Below the pieces are notes generated by a model. The model worked only from the letters and a program-made list of their open reading frames with translations, did not search any database and was not told the origin of the DNA. A program made the translations under genes and the position numbers. Positions 1 to 8,592 of a DNA stretch of 64,000 bases are shown here, piece by piece. Every line of letters starts with the position of its first letter. Within the stretch, counting starts at the first letter, position 1. Source of the stretch: Paracoccus homiensis. GTDB lineage: Bacteria; Pseudomonadota; Alphaproteobacteria; Rhodobacterales; Rhodobacteraceae. The DNA lies in contig NZ_FOHO01000008.1 in the NCBI RefSeq assembly GCF_900111675.1, forward strand, positions 96,992 through 160,991. The letters run 5' to 3'.

Positions 1-711
1 GGGTTCGAAACCGAAGGCGGCACCTTCACCCCGCAGGAAGAGGTCGAGGCCTGGATGGCCGCCGGGGCACCCGATCTGTCGGATTCCGCCGATCTGGCGT
101 CCGATGCGGCGCGTGTTCTGGCGCGCGCGCATCTGGACCGGCTTGAACAGGATCGCCGTCGGCTGCCCGATGCCAGTCTGGCCCAGGCCGGTGATCTGGG
201 CGATCCGCTGTTGATCGCCGAAAGGCTGGGCGCACCCCTTGATCTTGTGCTGCGCCGTCTGGCCGCCCTGCGCCCGCCGGGCTTTGAAAGCGCGGGGCTT
301 CTGATCTGCGACGGGTCGGGTGCGCTGACCCTGCGCCGTCCCGCGCCCGATTTTCCACTGCCGCGTCCGGGCGATGCCTGCCCGCTTTGGCCGCTGTTTC
401 AGGCCCTGGCGACGCCGCAGGTCGCGATCAGCACGCGGGTCGTCACGCCGCAGGGGCAAGCCTTCGATACGCTTAGCCACGCCACCCGAAGTCAGCCGCA
501 GGGCCTTGCCGGGCCCGTTCTGACACAGGCGCAGATGCTGATCCTGCCCGCCCGCGAGGCCGCGCCCGCCGCCACCCCGGTCATTCCCATCGGCCCCGCC
601 TGCCGCATCTGCCCGCGCGGCGATTGCCTTGCGCGGCGTGAACCCTCGATCCTTGCGCCGGGGCTGCATGGCCCTCAGGCTTTGACAGGGCGCCCGCATC
701 CTGCAAACTAG
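1..711 (+). CDS. ScfR/RamB-type short-chain fatty acyl regulator, C-terminal part (5' end outside window)
   Basis: The reading frame is open from base 1 to TAG at 709-711, so the gene is truncated by the window edge and the N-terminal XRE-type helix-turn-helix is not visible. The 236 visible residues match the C-terminal half of ScfR/RamB-like regulators. The best marker is the cysteine cluster near the end, CRICPRGDCLARREPS, typical of the DUF2083/ScfR domain. These proteins sense acyl-CoA or acetate status and control short-chain fatty acid genes. The neighbours (receiver protein, small membrane protein, symporter-kinase) follow closely on the same strand, which suggests one locus for uptake or sensing of a small carboxylate. 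The family is fairly sure; the ligand is inferred. Confidence 0.75.
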   Translation, partial: GFETEGGTFTPQEEVEAWMAAGAPDLSDSADLASDAARVLARAHLDRLEQDRRRLPDASLAQAGDLGDPLLIAERLGAPLDLVLRRLAALRPPGFESAGLLICDGSGALTLRRPAPDFPLPRPGDACPLWPLFQALATPQVAISTRVVTPQGQAFDTLSHATRSQPQGLAGPVLTQAQMLILPAREAAPAATPVIPIGPACRICPRGDCLARREPSILAPGLHGPQALTGRPHPAN

Positions 712-749
712 CCGTCACGGGCAACGCTTTGGGAGGGGCGGTTATCTCG

Positions 750-1127
750 ATGATGCTGGATATCCTGATGATCGAGGATGAGCCCAATATCGCCGAGGCG
801 GTGCGCTTTATCCTGATGCGCGAAGGCTGGCGGATATCGCTGCATGCCGATGGCGCAGGCGGGATCGAGGCGATCCGGGCGCAGCGTCCGCGTCTGGTCA
901 TCCTTGACCTCATGCTGCCCAACCGCTCGGGCGAGGAAATTCTGGCCGATCTGCGGGCCGAGGACGATCTTGGCCTTGCCGCCACCCCGGTGCTGATGCT
1001 GACCGCGCGGGGGCAGACCGGACCTGCGGCCGAACAGGCCGATGCGGTGCTGTCGAAACCCTTTGCCAATGATGATTTATGCGCGCTTGTGCGGCGGATG
1101 CTGGGGCAGGGGGGCGATGGCGGATAA
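750..1127 (+). CDS. Single-domain response regulator (receiver only)
   Basis: About 125 residues forming one receiver (REC) domain and nothing else. The acidic pocket is IEDEPN near residue 8, the phosphoacceptor Asp lies in LVILDLMLPNRSGEE, and the conserved Lys lies in LSKPF near the C-terminus. There is no DNA-binding output, so it probably passes phosphate or binds a partner protein. I chose the ATG at 750 because GGGAGGGG lies at 731-738; a TTG at 729 is in frame but less likely. The stop overlaps the next gene by 11 bases and the symporter-kinase lies just downstream, making that kinase the likely partner (inference from context). Confidence 0.85.
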   Translation: MMLDILMIEDEPNIAEAVRFILMREGWRISLHADGAGGIEAIRAQRPRLVILDLMLPNRSGEEILADLRAEDDLGLAATPVLMLTARGQTGPAAEQADAVLSKPFANDDLCALVRRMLGQGGDGG

Positions 1128-1410
1128 ACCCCTGTTTCTGGAACGCGCCTCGTTTCGCCGCAGACGTCTGGGCGATGCGGCGCGGGTGTTGCCGATCCTG
1201 GCGCTGATCGGGTTCATGTTGCCGGTCTGGTGGCTGCCGGATGCTGTCAGTTTTGCCAGCGGCATCGTCTGGCTGTTCGGGCTTTGGGCCGCGCTGATCG
1301 TGGCGATCTTCGCGCTGCACCGCGCCCTGATCCGGGCCGAGGCCGCCACGATCCGCGCCAGTGGCACCCCCCCGTCCGAGGCAGACTGGGACCGTCCCGA
1401 TGCCGTTTGA
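1117..1410 (+). CDS. Small two-TM membrane protein next to the symporter-kinase
   Basis: A 97-residue protein with a basic N-terminus (RRRRLGDAARV), a hydrophobic stretch at about residues 24-43 and a second at about 48-68, then a charged tail. It overlaps the receiver gene by 11 bases and the symporter-kinase gene by 11 bases, so translation is probably coupled. Its position is like that of DUF4212 'small subunit' genes, which precede acetate-type sodium:solute symporters, but the sequence match to DUF4212 is weak and I do not claim membership. The function is unknown; an accessory subunit of the following protein is a reasonable guess. Confidence 0.6.
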   Translation: MADKPLFLERASFRRRRLGDAARVLPILALIGFMLPVWWLPDAVSFASGIVWLFGLWAALIVAIFALHRALIRAEAATIRASGTPPSEADWDRPDAV

Positions 1411-4057
1411 GACATTGGTCGCCGTCTGCATGGGCTATGTCGTGCTGATGTTCGGCGTGGCCTTCGCCGCCGATCGCGCGGCACAGCGGGGGCGCGTGCG
1501 CTGGTTGGATCATCCGCTGGTCTATACGCTGTCCCTTTCGGTTTACTGCTCGGCCTGGACGTTCTATGGCGCTGTTGGCTATGCCAGCCGTTCGGGGTTG
1601 GAATTCGCCACGATCTATATTGGCCCGACGCTGGTATTCGCGGGGGCCTGGTGGGGGCTGCGGCGTCTGGTCAGGATCGCGCGAATGCATCACGTGACCT
1701 CGATTGCCGACCTGATCTCGGCCCGGTTCGGCAAATCGAACGCGCTGGCCGCCTTGATCACGCTGATCGCGGTGATTGCCGCGACCCCCTACGTCGCGTT
1801 GCAGTTGCAGTCGGTGCGCCTGTCATTCGAGCTGTTCGCCCTGCAATCGCCGGGGGCCACGCCGGTGACCAGCGAAACCGCGCTGTGGGTGGCAGCGGGT
1901 CTGGCGCTTTTCACCATCCTGTTCGGAACCCGCAATCTGGCCGCCGATGAACGGCACCACGGGGTCGTCACCGCCATCGCGCTGGAAGCCGTGGTCAAGT
2001 TGGTGGCCTTTGTCGCCCTGGGTGTTTTTGTAGTCTGGGGGCTGGCCGACGGTCCGGCAGACATCGTGGCCCGCATCGCCGCCGCGTCCCAGGACCCCGC
2101 GCGTGACGGCTGGGTGCTGCGCCCTGACCGCTGGACTGCGCTGAACATCGTGTCGGCGGCCGCGATCCTGACCCTGCCGCGCATGTTTCAGGTGCTGGTC
2201 GTCGAGGCGGCGGACGAAGAACGCCTGCATGTCGCCGGATGGGCCTTTCCGGCCTATCTGTTCGCCATGTCGCTGTTCGTGCTGCCGATCGCCGTGATGG
2301 GGGCCGAGCTGCTGCCCGCCAGTGCCAATCCCGACCTGTATGTCCTGACCCTGCCGCAGGCGATGGGGCAGGATCTTCTGGCGCTGCTGGTGTTTCTGGG
2401 CGGGTTTTCGGCGGCGACCTCGATGGTCGTTGTCTGTACCATCGCGCTGTCGACGATGATTTCGAACCACTGGCTGACGCCGCTGCGGCTGTGGCTGCGG
2501 CGCCCGGCATCGGGCGAAGAGACCGATGACCTGCGTGGCTTCGTTCTGAATTCGCGCCGTCTGGCCATTCTTGCGGTGATGGGCGCGGGCTGGCTGTATC
2601 ATCAGGCCTCTGGCGGGTCCGAGGCGTTGGCGGCGATGGGCCTTGTCGCCTTTACCGGGATGGCGCAGGTTCTGCCCGCGATGCTGGGCGGATTGTTGTG
2701 GCGTGGGGCGAACCGGATGGGCGCCTATGCCGGGGTCGGGGCGGGCTCGGTGCTGTGGCTGGTGATCGTGTTCCTGCCTTCGGTCGGGATCGGGCGCCTG
2801 CCGCCGCTGATCGATGGTGTCGATCCGCTGGCCTTTGCCGTGTTCCTGACGCTGTCGGTCAACACGCTGGCCTTCATCGCGCTGTCGATCTTCGGCTTTC
2901 CCGATCCGGTCGAACGTTTGCAGGGTCTGTCCTTCGTCAGCGCCATCCAGCCGATCCGCCACAGCCGCGCACCGGGCGAGGACAGGGCCGAGCCGCTTCT
3001 GGCCATGGCGCGGCGCGTCTGGGGTCCCGATCAGGCGCTGCGTTACTTTCGGGCGCAGGCCGCCGCACAGGGGAAATCCGGTTATCTGCCGGATCTGACG
3101 CCCGCCTTTCTGACCGCGCTGGAACGGCGTCTGTCGGGGTCTGTCGGTGCGGCCACGGCGCATGCGATGATCGACCGGGTGGCGGGTGGCATGTCGTTGA
3201 CCGTGTCGGATCTGATGGATGTCGCCGGCGAGGCGCAGCGCGCCATGAAAGAGGCGCAGCGGCTGGAAATCGCGACCTCGGAACTGGAACGCACGGCCCG
3301 GCAATTGCGCGAGGCGAATGACAAGCTGACCGCCCTTTCGGTGCAGAAGGACGCATTTCTGGGCCAGATCAGCCATGAACTGCGCACGCCGATGACCTCG
3401 GTCCGGGCGTTTTCCGAAATCTTGAAGACGCCTGACCTGTCGGACGAGGACCGCGCCCGTTTCGCCGGCATCATCCATGACGAGGCCGGACGCCTGACGC
3501 GGCTTCTGGACGATCTGCTGGACCTTTCGGTGCTGGAAAGCGGGCAGGCGCAGCTGGATGTATCGGCAGCTAATCTGCACGATCTGATAGAACGGGCGCT
3601 GAACGCGGCCTCGGCTACGCGGGCGGAACGCGCCTTTACCATTGATCGCGATATTCCGACCGAACATCTGGGCGTCATCACCGATCCGGACCGTCTTTTG
3701 CAGGTGCTGATCAATGTCATCACCAATGCCCGCAAATACTGCGATGCCGACCGCCCGGTGCTGCGCATCCGTGTCGCGCGGCGCCCGGCCAACGGCCCCG
3801 CCATCGACATCATCGACAACGGTGCGGGAATCGATGCCGCGCGACAGTCGCTGATCTTCGAGAAATTCTCGCGACTGAATGATCCTGCGCGGGCGGGGGG
3901 CGCGGGGCTGGGCCTGGCCATCTGTCGCGAGATCATGCTGACCCTTGGTGGCGATATCAGCTATCTGCCGGGGCAGGGGGGCGCGGCGTTTCGTATCGTG
4001 CTGCCGAAACACCCGCCGGTCGGACAGGCCAACCCACATGCCGGGGCAGCGTCGTAA
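1400..4057 (+). CDS. Sodium:solute symporter-histidine kinase fusion (CbrA/PutP-like sensor)
   Basis: 885 residues from ATG 1400, which overlaps the preceding stop. About residues 1-520 form a polytopic SSF/PutP-like module with many hydrophobic segments. A linker and coiled coil (about 580-640) follow, then a HisKA domain with the H-box FLGQISHELRTPM and a HATPase_c domain with N-box NVITNARKY, G1 DNGAGID and G2 GGAGLGLAI. This is the CbrA-type design, in which a transporter-like sensor controls a kinase at the inner membrane. No receiver domain is attached, and the lone receiver protein just upstream is the obvious phosphorelay partner. The solute is unknown; the adjoining ScfR-like regulator points to short-chain carboxylates. 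Confidence 0.88.
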   Translation: MPFETLVAVCMGYVVLMFGVAFAADRAAQRGRVRWLDHPLVYTLSLSVYCSAWTFYGAVGYASRSGLEFATIYIGPTLVFAGAWWGLRRLVRIARMHHVTSIADLISARFGKSNALAALITLIAVIAATPYVALQLQSVRLSFELFALQSPGATPVTSETALWVAAGLALFTILFGTRNLAADERHHGVVTAIALEAVVKLVAFVALGVFVVWGLADGPADIVARIAAASQDPARDGWVLRPDRWTALNIVSAAAILTLPRMFQVLVVEAADEERLHVAGWAFPAYLFAMSLFVLPIAVMGAELLPASANPDLYVLTLPQAMGQDLLALLVFLGGFSAATSMVVVCTIALSTMISNHWLTPLRLWLRRPASGEETDDLRGFVLNSRRLAILAVMGAGWLYHQASGGSEALAAMGLVAFTGMAQVLPAMLGGLLWRGANRMGAYAGVGAGSVLWLVIVFLPSVGIGRLPPLIDGVDPLAFAVFLTLSVNTLAFIALSIFGFPDPVERLQGLSFVSAIQPIRHSRAPGEDRAEPLLAMARRVWGPDQALRYFRAQAAAQGKSGYLPDLTPAFLTALERRLSGSVGAATAHAMIDRVAGGMSLTVSDLMDVAGEAQRAMKEAQRLEIATSELERTARQLREANDKLTALSVQKDAFLGQISHELRTPMTSVRAFSEILKTPDLSDEDRARFAGIIHDEAGRLTRLLDDLLDLSVLESGQAQLDVSAANLHDLIERALNAASATRAERAFTIDRDIPTEHLGVITDPDRLLQVLINVITNARKYCDADRPVLRIRVARRPANGPAIDIIDNGAGIDAARQSLIFEKFSRLNDPARAGGAGLGLAICREIMLTLGGDISYLPGQGGAAFRIVLPKHPPVGQANPHAGAAS

Positions 4058-4121
4058 ACGGTTTCTCAATGCTTTGCTGAAAGGCTCAGGGGCGTGTTTC
4101 GACGATTCGTGGGTGTCTTGC

Positions 4122-5192
4122 ATGGCCGATGGGCAGACAGAACAGGGTGAGGGCGCATTGCGCCGATTGCTGCGGGCCCGTGGGCAGGCCGAGGTCGGGG
4201 CAGGTCGTGCGCCCTCGTTGCCGCAGACGGCGCCGCCGACGCCCGCACGCGCGGCAGCCACCGCCTTGGGGCGCGCGGCGGACCGGCTTTACAAGATGCA
4301 GGTCCAGCCCGATGAGGTGACGGCAGGGGCCGCGACACTGGCCGAAATGCCCGAACTGATCCCCGAAGACGCGCTGTTGGCCGTGTTGCAGGGGCCGGGC
4401 GATGCCGTCGCGATGGTCGCCCTGTGCCCCGAGGCCGTGACCGCGCTGATCGAGATGCAGACCCTTGGCCGCATCACCCGCCGCCCGGTCGAGCGCCGCA
4501 AGATTACCCGCGCCGACGCGATGCTGTGTGCCGATTTCGTCACCGCCTGCCTGACCGAACTGGCTGTCGATCTGGCACCGTTGCAAGGGTTCGGCTGCGT
4601 CGCAGGATTTCGATACGCGACCCATCTGTCGGACCTGCGCCCGCTGATGCTGATGCTGGAGGACAAGGCCTATCGCAGCCTGTCCTTTCAGTTGCGGCTG
4701 GGCGGACCCGATCCCCGGCAGGCACAGATCTTCATGGCCTTCCCGCAGCGGGACATGGCCGAACGCCCGGTGCCCGTGGCGGCACCGAAGGTCGCACAGC
4801 CGGCCAGGGCCCGGCCAAGCCTGTCGGCATCCATGCAGGACGCCCCGGTCGAACTGGTCGGCGTGCTGTGTCGCCGCCGGATCTCACTGGGTGAGCTTCG
4901 TGGCCTGACGGCGGGCAAGATGCTGGCCCTGCCGCGCGTCAACCTTGCCGATGTTCGGCTTGAGACACCCGATGGGCAATTGCTGTCCACCGGGAAGTTT
5001 GGCGAATCCGAAGGCTGCCATGCGATCCGGCTGCATGACCGTGATGCGGGGGCGGTCGCACCCGCACCGAACAGCCATGTCGATCTGGCAACTCCGGATG
5101 AATTCCGGCAGACTGAACCGAAGATGCCGCGCGATTCTACCGTGTCCGGACCGCCATCCGGGACGGGAATCGTGGTGAATGGTCAGAACTAG
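4122..5192 (+). CDS. FliM/FliN-like protein with C-terminal SpoA domain
   Basis: 356 residues from ATG 4122. The middle part (about 110-220) resembles the FliM CheC-like region, and the C-terminus (about 265-325) fits a SpoA/FliN domain with the pattern ISLGELRGLTAGKMLALP. The N-terminal 60 residues are Ala/Pro-rich and look disordered. FliM/FliN proteins form the flagellar C-ring switch, but no other flagellar gene lies in this window. The gene starts 64 bases after the symporter-kinase and could be cotranscribed with it. It may be a true switch protein placed away from its cluster, or a repurposed SpoA protein. The domain call is good; the role is uncertain. Confidence 0.68.
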   Translation: MADGQTEQGEGALRRLLRARGQAEVGAGRAPSLPQTAPPTPARAAATALGRAADRLYKMQVQPDEVTAGAATLAEMPELIPEDALLAVLQGPGDAVAMVALCPEAVTALIEMQTLGRITRRPVERRKITRADAMLCADFVTACLTELAVDLAPLQGFGCVAGFRYATHLSDLRPLMLMLEDKAYRSLSFQLRLGGPDPRQAQIFMAFPQRDMAERPVPVAAPKVAQPARARPSLSASMQDAPVELVGVLCRRRISLGELRGLTAGKMLALPRVNLADVRLETPDGQLLSTGKFGESEGCHAIRLHDRDAGAVAPAPNSHVDLATPDEFRQTEPKMPRDSTVSGPPSGTGIVVNGQN

Positions 5193-5276
5193 CGCGCTTT
5201 CCACTTGAAATTGGCGCGCCATGCACGCATTTAGCTGACGTCCCGATTCCTGCGGGATGAATAGTATGGAGTGACC

Positions 5277-5495
5277 ATGGCCAAGGAAGAAATGCTCGAA
5301 TTTCCCGGCGTCGTGAAGGAACTCCTGCCGAATGCGACGTTCAGGGTCGAGCTGGAAAATGGCCATGAGATCATCGCGCATATGGCAGGCAAGATGCGGA
5401 AAAACCGCATCCGTGTTCTGGCCGGAGACAAGGTTCAGGTGGAAATGAACACCTATGACCTGACCAAGGGGCGGATCAATTACCGCTTCAAGTAA
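5277..5495 (+). CDS. infA: Translation initiation factor IF-1
   Basis: 72 residues forming a single S1-like OB fold, with family hallmarks [21 protein letters not shown] and [15 protein letters not shown]-1 binds the ribosomal A site and assists IF-2 and IF-3 during initiation. The ATG at 5277 gives the standard N-terminus and has TGGAGTG just upstream; a GTG at 5271 is in frame but would add two residues. It leads a short operon with maf, an RNase E/G gene and yacG, an arrangement common in Rhodobacteraceae. Confidence 0.97.
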   Translation: MAKEEMLEFPGVVKELLPNATFRVELENGHEIIAHMAGKMRKNRIRVLAGDKVQVEMNTYDLTKGRINYRFK

Positions 5496-5502
5496 GATCG
5501 CG

Positions 5503-6102
5503 ATGACCGGAACTGTATCGGTCACGCCACCACGGCTGATCCTGGGGTCCGCAAGTCCGCGTCGCCTTGATCTTCTGGCCCAGATCGGCATCAAGCCTGC
5601 CGACCTGCGCCCCGCCGATATCGACGAAACCCCTGCATCCGGCGAATTGCCGCGCGATTACGTGCGCCGCATGGCATTGGAAAAGGCGAATGCCCTGACC
5701 GTCGCCGAAGGTGAGGCCGTACTGACCGCAGACACGACCGTATCCGTGGGGCGTCGCATTCTGGGCAAGCCTGAGGATCGCGACGAAGCCGCGCGGTTCA
5801 TGCGGTTGATGTCGGGTCGCCGCCACAAGGTTCTGACCGCCATCGCCTTGCGCCATGCAGACCACAGTCGCGTGCGGCTGGTTGAGACGCTGGTGCGGAT
5901 GAACCCGGTCGATGAGCCGGCGTTGCAGCGTTATCTGGATATCGGCGACTGGCAGGGCAAGGCCGGCGGTTATGCCATTCAAGGTGCCGCCGCCCAATTC
6001 ATTCCCTGGATTCAGGGCTCATTCTCTGCAGTCGTCGGCCTGCCGCTTGCGGAAACCGCCGCGATGCTTGCCGCAATCGGAATTCACGGAGGCCGCCAAT
6101 GA
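5503..6102 (+). CDS. Maf family nucleoside triphosphate pyrophosphatase
   Basis: 199 residues with the Maf signature [14 protein letters not shown] at the N-terminus, the acidic motif [18 protein letters not shown] and a C-terminal KAGGYAIQG block. Maf proteins hydrolyse non-canonical or modified NTPs to NMP plus pyrophosphate, a house-cleaning role sometimes linked to division arrest. The start lies 7 bases after infA and the stop overlaps the RNase gene by 4 bases (ATGA), so the genes are translationally coupled. Whether it is the YhdE or YceF subtype cannot be settled here. Confidence 0.93.
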   Translation: MTGTVSVTPPRLILGSASPRRLDLLAQIGIKPADLRPADIDETPASGELPRDYVRRMALEKANALTVAEGEAVLTADTTVSVGRRILGKPEDRDEAARFMRLMSGRRHKVLTAIALRHADHSRVRLVETLVRMNPVDEPALQRYLDIGDWQGKAGGYAIQGAAAQFIPWIQGSFSAVVGLPLAETAAMLAAIGIHGGRQ

Positions 6103-7139
6103 AGGGTCGCCAAGTCGTTCTTGGACATTACAACGGCGAAGAGGCCGCAGCCCTGATGGAGGACGGTCAGCTGGTCGATCTGATCCTCGATTCGGGTGAG
6201 GATCTGGCGGTCGGTGCCATTTGCCGCGGCGTGACTGAGCGTTTGATGAAAGGGCAGGGCGGTGTGTTCGTACGCCTGCCCGACGGTCAGCGCGGCTATC
6301 TGCGCGAACGTTCTCGCATCAGCGAGGGTCAGCCCTTGCTGGTTCAGATCAGCGGCGTCGCCGAAGAGGGCAAGGCCATCCCGCTGACCCCGCGGCTGAT
6401 CTTTCGCGGGCGCTATGGTCTGGTGACGCCGATGTCGCCCGGCATCAATGTCTCGCGGCGTATTCGCGACAGTGAGACCCGCGATCACCTGACCGCGCTG
6501 GCCCGCGACTGCATGGCCGACCGAACCCATGGCATGGTGATCCGCAGTGCGGCCGAGCACGCCGAGGATGAGGATATCCTGCGCGATCTGACCCCGCTGA
6601 TCGATCTGGCGGACCGTATCCTGGCGGAAGGTGAGGGCGACCCCGACCTGTTGCTGGATGCGCCAAGCCCCTGGGAACAGGCCTGGACGGAATGGTCCGA
6701 TCCCCAGCCCGACGCAGTGGAAGAAGGCGAAGATGCCTTCGAGACCTTTGGCGTGCTGGATGCGATCGACGCGCTGCTGCGCGACCGGGTCGCGCTGCCA
6801 AACAGTGCCTCGGCCTATATCGAATCGACCCGCGCCCTGATCGCGGTCGATGTGAATACCGGCAACGACACCTCGCCTGCTGCGGCGCTGAAGGCCAATA
6901 TCGCCCTTGCGCGCGATCTGCCGCGTCAGTTGCGGCTTCGTGGTCTTGGCGGGCAGGTCGCGGTCGATTTCGCGCCGATGCCCAAGCGCGACCGCGCGAC
7001 GCTTGACCAGGTGCTGGGCGCAGCCTTCAAGGGCGACGGAACCGAAACGACGCTGGTCGGCTGGACCGCGATGGGCCTGTACGAAATCAACCGCAAGCGC
7101 GACCGCGCCCCCTTGGCGCGGCTTGCCGGGGGGCGCTGA
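6099..7139 (+). CDS. Ribonuclease E/G family protein, short form
   Basis: 346 residues. The catalytic region carries the two expected metal-binding aspartates in [11 protein letters not shown] and QVAVDFAPM. An S1-like stretch lies near the N-terminus ([17 protein letters not shown]). It is much shorter than RNase G or RNase E (about 490 or more residues), has no CPxC zinc-link and no scaffold domain. A full-length RNase E is expected elsewhere. It overlaps maf (ATGA) and yacG (TGATG), forming a tight operon. The likely role is endonucleolytic RNA processing; the substrate is unknown. Confidence 0.85.
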   Translation: MKGRQVVLGHYNGEEAAALMEDGQLVDLILDSGEDLAVGAICRGVTERLMKGQGGVFVRLPDGQRGYLRERSRISEGQPLLVQISGVAEEGKAIPLTPRLIFRGRYGLVTPMSPGINVSRRIRDSETRDHLTALARDCMADRTHGMVIRSAAEHAEDEDILRDLTPLIDLADRILAEGEGDPDLLLDAPSPWEQAWTEWSDPQPDAVEEGEDAFETFGVLDAIDALLRDRVALPNSASAYIESTRALIAVDVNTGNDTSPAAALKANIALARDLPRQLRLRGLGGQVAVDFAPMPKRDRATLDQVLGAAFKGDGTETTLVGWTAMGLYEINRKRDRAPLARLAGGR

Positions 7140-7300
7140 TGGCCTGCCCGATCTGTTCCAAGGACAGCATTCCGGCCTACCGTCCGTTCTGTTCCAAACG
7201 CTGCGCGGATGTCGATCTGGCGCGGTGGTTGCGCGGTGAATACGTGATCCCGGGACCGCCGCTGGAGGATGTCCCCACGCCCGAAGACGAAGAGCGATAA
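7139..7300 (+). CDS. yacG: DNA gyrase inhibitor YacG (zinc-binding)
   Basis: A 53-residue protein with a four-cysteine zinc knuckle: CPIC at residues 3-6 and FCSKRC about 16 residues later, followed by the usual [11 protein letters not shown] segment and an acidic tail. Homologues bind GyrB and inhibit gyrase. The ATG overlaps the stop of the RNase gene (TGATG), so translation is coupled. The length is normal for the family. Confidence 0.9.
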   Translation: MACPICSKDSIPAYRPFCSKRCADVDLARWLRGEYVIPGPPLEDVPTPEDEER

Positions 7301-7384
7301 TTTTTTCACGTTTGCTCTGGACAGTCCGTGAAAGCGGCCGTAAACACCCCTCCACGCCCGCAGCCCACAAGGTTGCCGCAAGGG

Positions 7385-7460
7385 GCCCGGATAGCTCAGT
7401 TGGTAGAGCAGCGGATTGAAAATCCGCGTGTCGGTGGTTCGAATCCGCCTCCGGGCACCA
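7385..7460 (+). tRNA. tRNA-Phe (GAA)
   Basis: A 76-base cloverleaf: acceptor stem GCCCGGA paired with TCCGGGC, D-arm AGCTCAGTTGGTAGAGC, anticodon arm GCGGATTGAAAATCCGC with anticodon GAA, T-arm containing GGTTCGAATCC, and an encoded CCA end. The bases between yacG and this gene hold no other feature I can support. Confidence 0.98.
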
Positions 7461-7523
7461 TTTAATCACTTCAGTTGTCGAAAGCCTGAATTAGCCGGTT
7501 CTTGGTGTTCTGGTCGTTCTTTT

Positions 7524-8144
7524 TCAGATCAGTTCGCGTCGTACGGCGATGGCGATTGCGTTGATCGTGTTGCGCGCGCCCAGCTTGCGCTGCGCCGATT
7601 CCAGCCGGTTCTTCAGCGATGACAGGCTGATGTTCAGCTGTGCCGCAGCCTCGCTCTGTTTCGCGCCTTGGCCGATCAGGTCAAGCGCCGCCAGCTCTTC
7701 GGCGGTCAGCGACGTAGCCGTTTCCGAATAGGCCCGTGTCCAGCGATCCAGCATCCCGTCAAGCATCTGCATTTCGTGATCCGTGATCTCGCGGTCGGCG
7801 CGGGCGACCGAGAGAAAGCTGCGCCGACGGTCATATTGCGACACGAAGGTCGCGCCATAGACCAGGCCGTGCTGGGCGGCGCGGCGCATGACATTGCGGG
7901 GGTCCGGAGCCTTCAGTTCGGACCAGCGGATCGCATGGGTCTGCGAGATCACCCAAGAGGCGACCGGATCGCCGAAGGCCAGCCTTTCGCGTTCATAAAT
8001 CTCGACCCAATCCTTCGGGAATCTGTTCAAAAGGTAATGCGGATAGCCAAAGCGCAGACCGAAAGCCAGCAGAAAGCCGGTAGCCGCCACCTGCTCAAGT
8101 TGCGAGAGTTCATCACTTTTTATCTGTATGACTTTGTCGAGCAT
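7524..8144 (-). CDS. LuxR-family transcriptional regulator with autoinducer-binding domain (LuxR solo)
   Basis: 206 residues. The N-terminal half shows the acyl-homoserine-lactone pocket pattern: W and Y in DWVEIYERERL, then the invariant DP pair and downstream W in FGDPVASWVISQTHAIRW. The C-terminal 65 residues form the GerE-type helix-turn-helix (LTAEELAALDLIGQGAKQSEAAAQLNIS). No luxI-type synthase occurs in the window, so it looks like a solo that responds to signals made elsewhere or by other cells. The upstream 222 bases hold no lux-box palindrome that I could identify. The ATG at 8144 lacks a clear Shine-Dalgarno sequence. Confidence 0.87.
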   Translation of the reverse strand: MLDKVIQIKSDELSQLEQVAATGFLLAFGLRFGYPHYLLNRFPKDWVEIYERERLAFGDPVASWVISQTHAIRWSELKAPDPRNVMRRAAQHGLVYGATFVSQYDRRRSFLSVARADREITDHEMQMLDGMLDRWTRAYSETATSLTAEELAALDLIGQGAKQSEAAAQLNISLSSLKNRLESAQRKLGARNTINAIAIAVRRELI

Positions 8145-8366
8145 GAAAAAAAAATCTGAATTTGGGAATAAGGCGTTGGCTGAAAAGCCAGCAATTCAAC
8201 TCAAAGGATTGGAAATTGATCTAAGGGTCAACTATGACACAGTTCAATACTTTGTTCGGTAAAGTTGTGCCTTGCCCGGTTCGGTCGCCCGTCGCCTGCT
8301 TCCGGGGATGCCTGTTGGGTCATGCATCTGAAGGGTGACTTGCCAAGTTTTGCGAGAGGACCACCG

Positions 8367-8588
8367 ATGACAGCGGCCCGTCAGCCAAGCTACAGCGTCA
8401 AGGCAGAACTAACCCGTGACATGCTGGACGTAATCAACGCCTATTTCGAACGGAACATCCCCGAAGACGGCGTGGCGTCGATCGAATTTCGTGACAATGT
8501 CCTGTGGCTTTGTGGCCCGGATGGCGAACGGGCCGAACTGATCGGCATGGCCGAGTTGCCGCCTTTCCTGCGCCTGCTGCAGGGCTGA
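8367..8588 (+). CDS. Conserved-looking small protein of unknown function
   Basis: 73 residues from the ATG at 8367, with GCGAGAGGA as a possible ribosome-binding site 10-14 bases upstream. It has no membrane segment and reads as a compact soluble protein (KAELTRDMLDVINAYFERNIPEDG, then an LWLCGPDG hairpin-like segment). Codon use resembles that of the neighbours. It lies between luxR and iscR and converges on iscR with a 4-base gap. I do not recognise the family. The upstream in-frame extension to 8265 is probably not translated. Confidence 0.5.
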   Translation: MTAARQPSYSVKAELTRDMLDVINAYFERNIPEDGVASIEFRDNVLWLCGPDGERAELIGMAELPPFLRLLQG

Positions 8589-8592
8589 GATG

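Noticed and set aside
1823..4261. 812-codon minus-strand frame opposite the symporter-kinase
   Set aside because: A shadow of a real gene in GC-rich DNA; the sense protein has clear domains while the antisense one is Arg/Gln-rich without any motif. The same holds for long frames opposite clpB, pdhABC, the RND pump and the mur genes.
7330..7365. Shared CCGTAAACACC before tRNA-Phe and before the rRNA operon (near 63592) as a stable-RNA control element
   Set aside because: An 11-base match with otherwise different context and different distances to the genes; too short to claim.
8145..8366. lux box upstream of the LuxR solo
   Set aside because: No 18-20 base palindrome of the CTGT-N10-ACAG type was found; TGGCT-GAAA-AGCCA is only a small hairpin.
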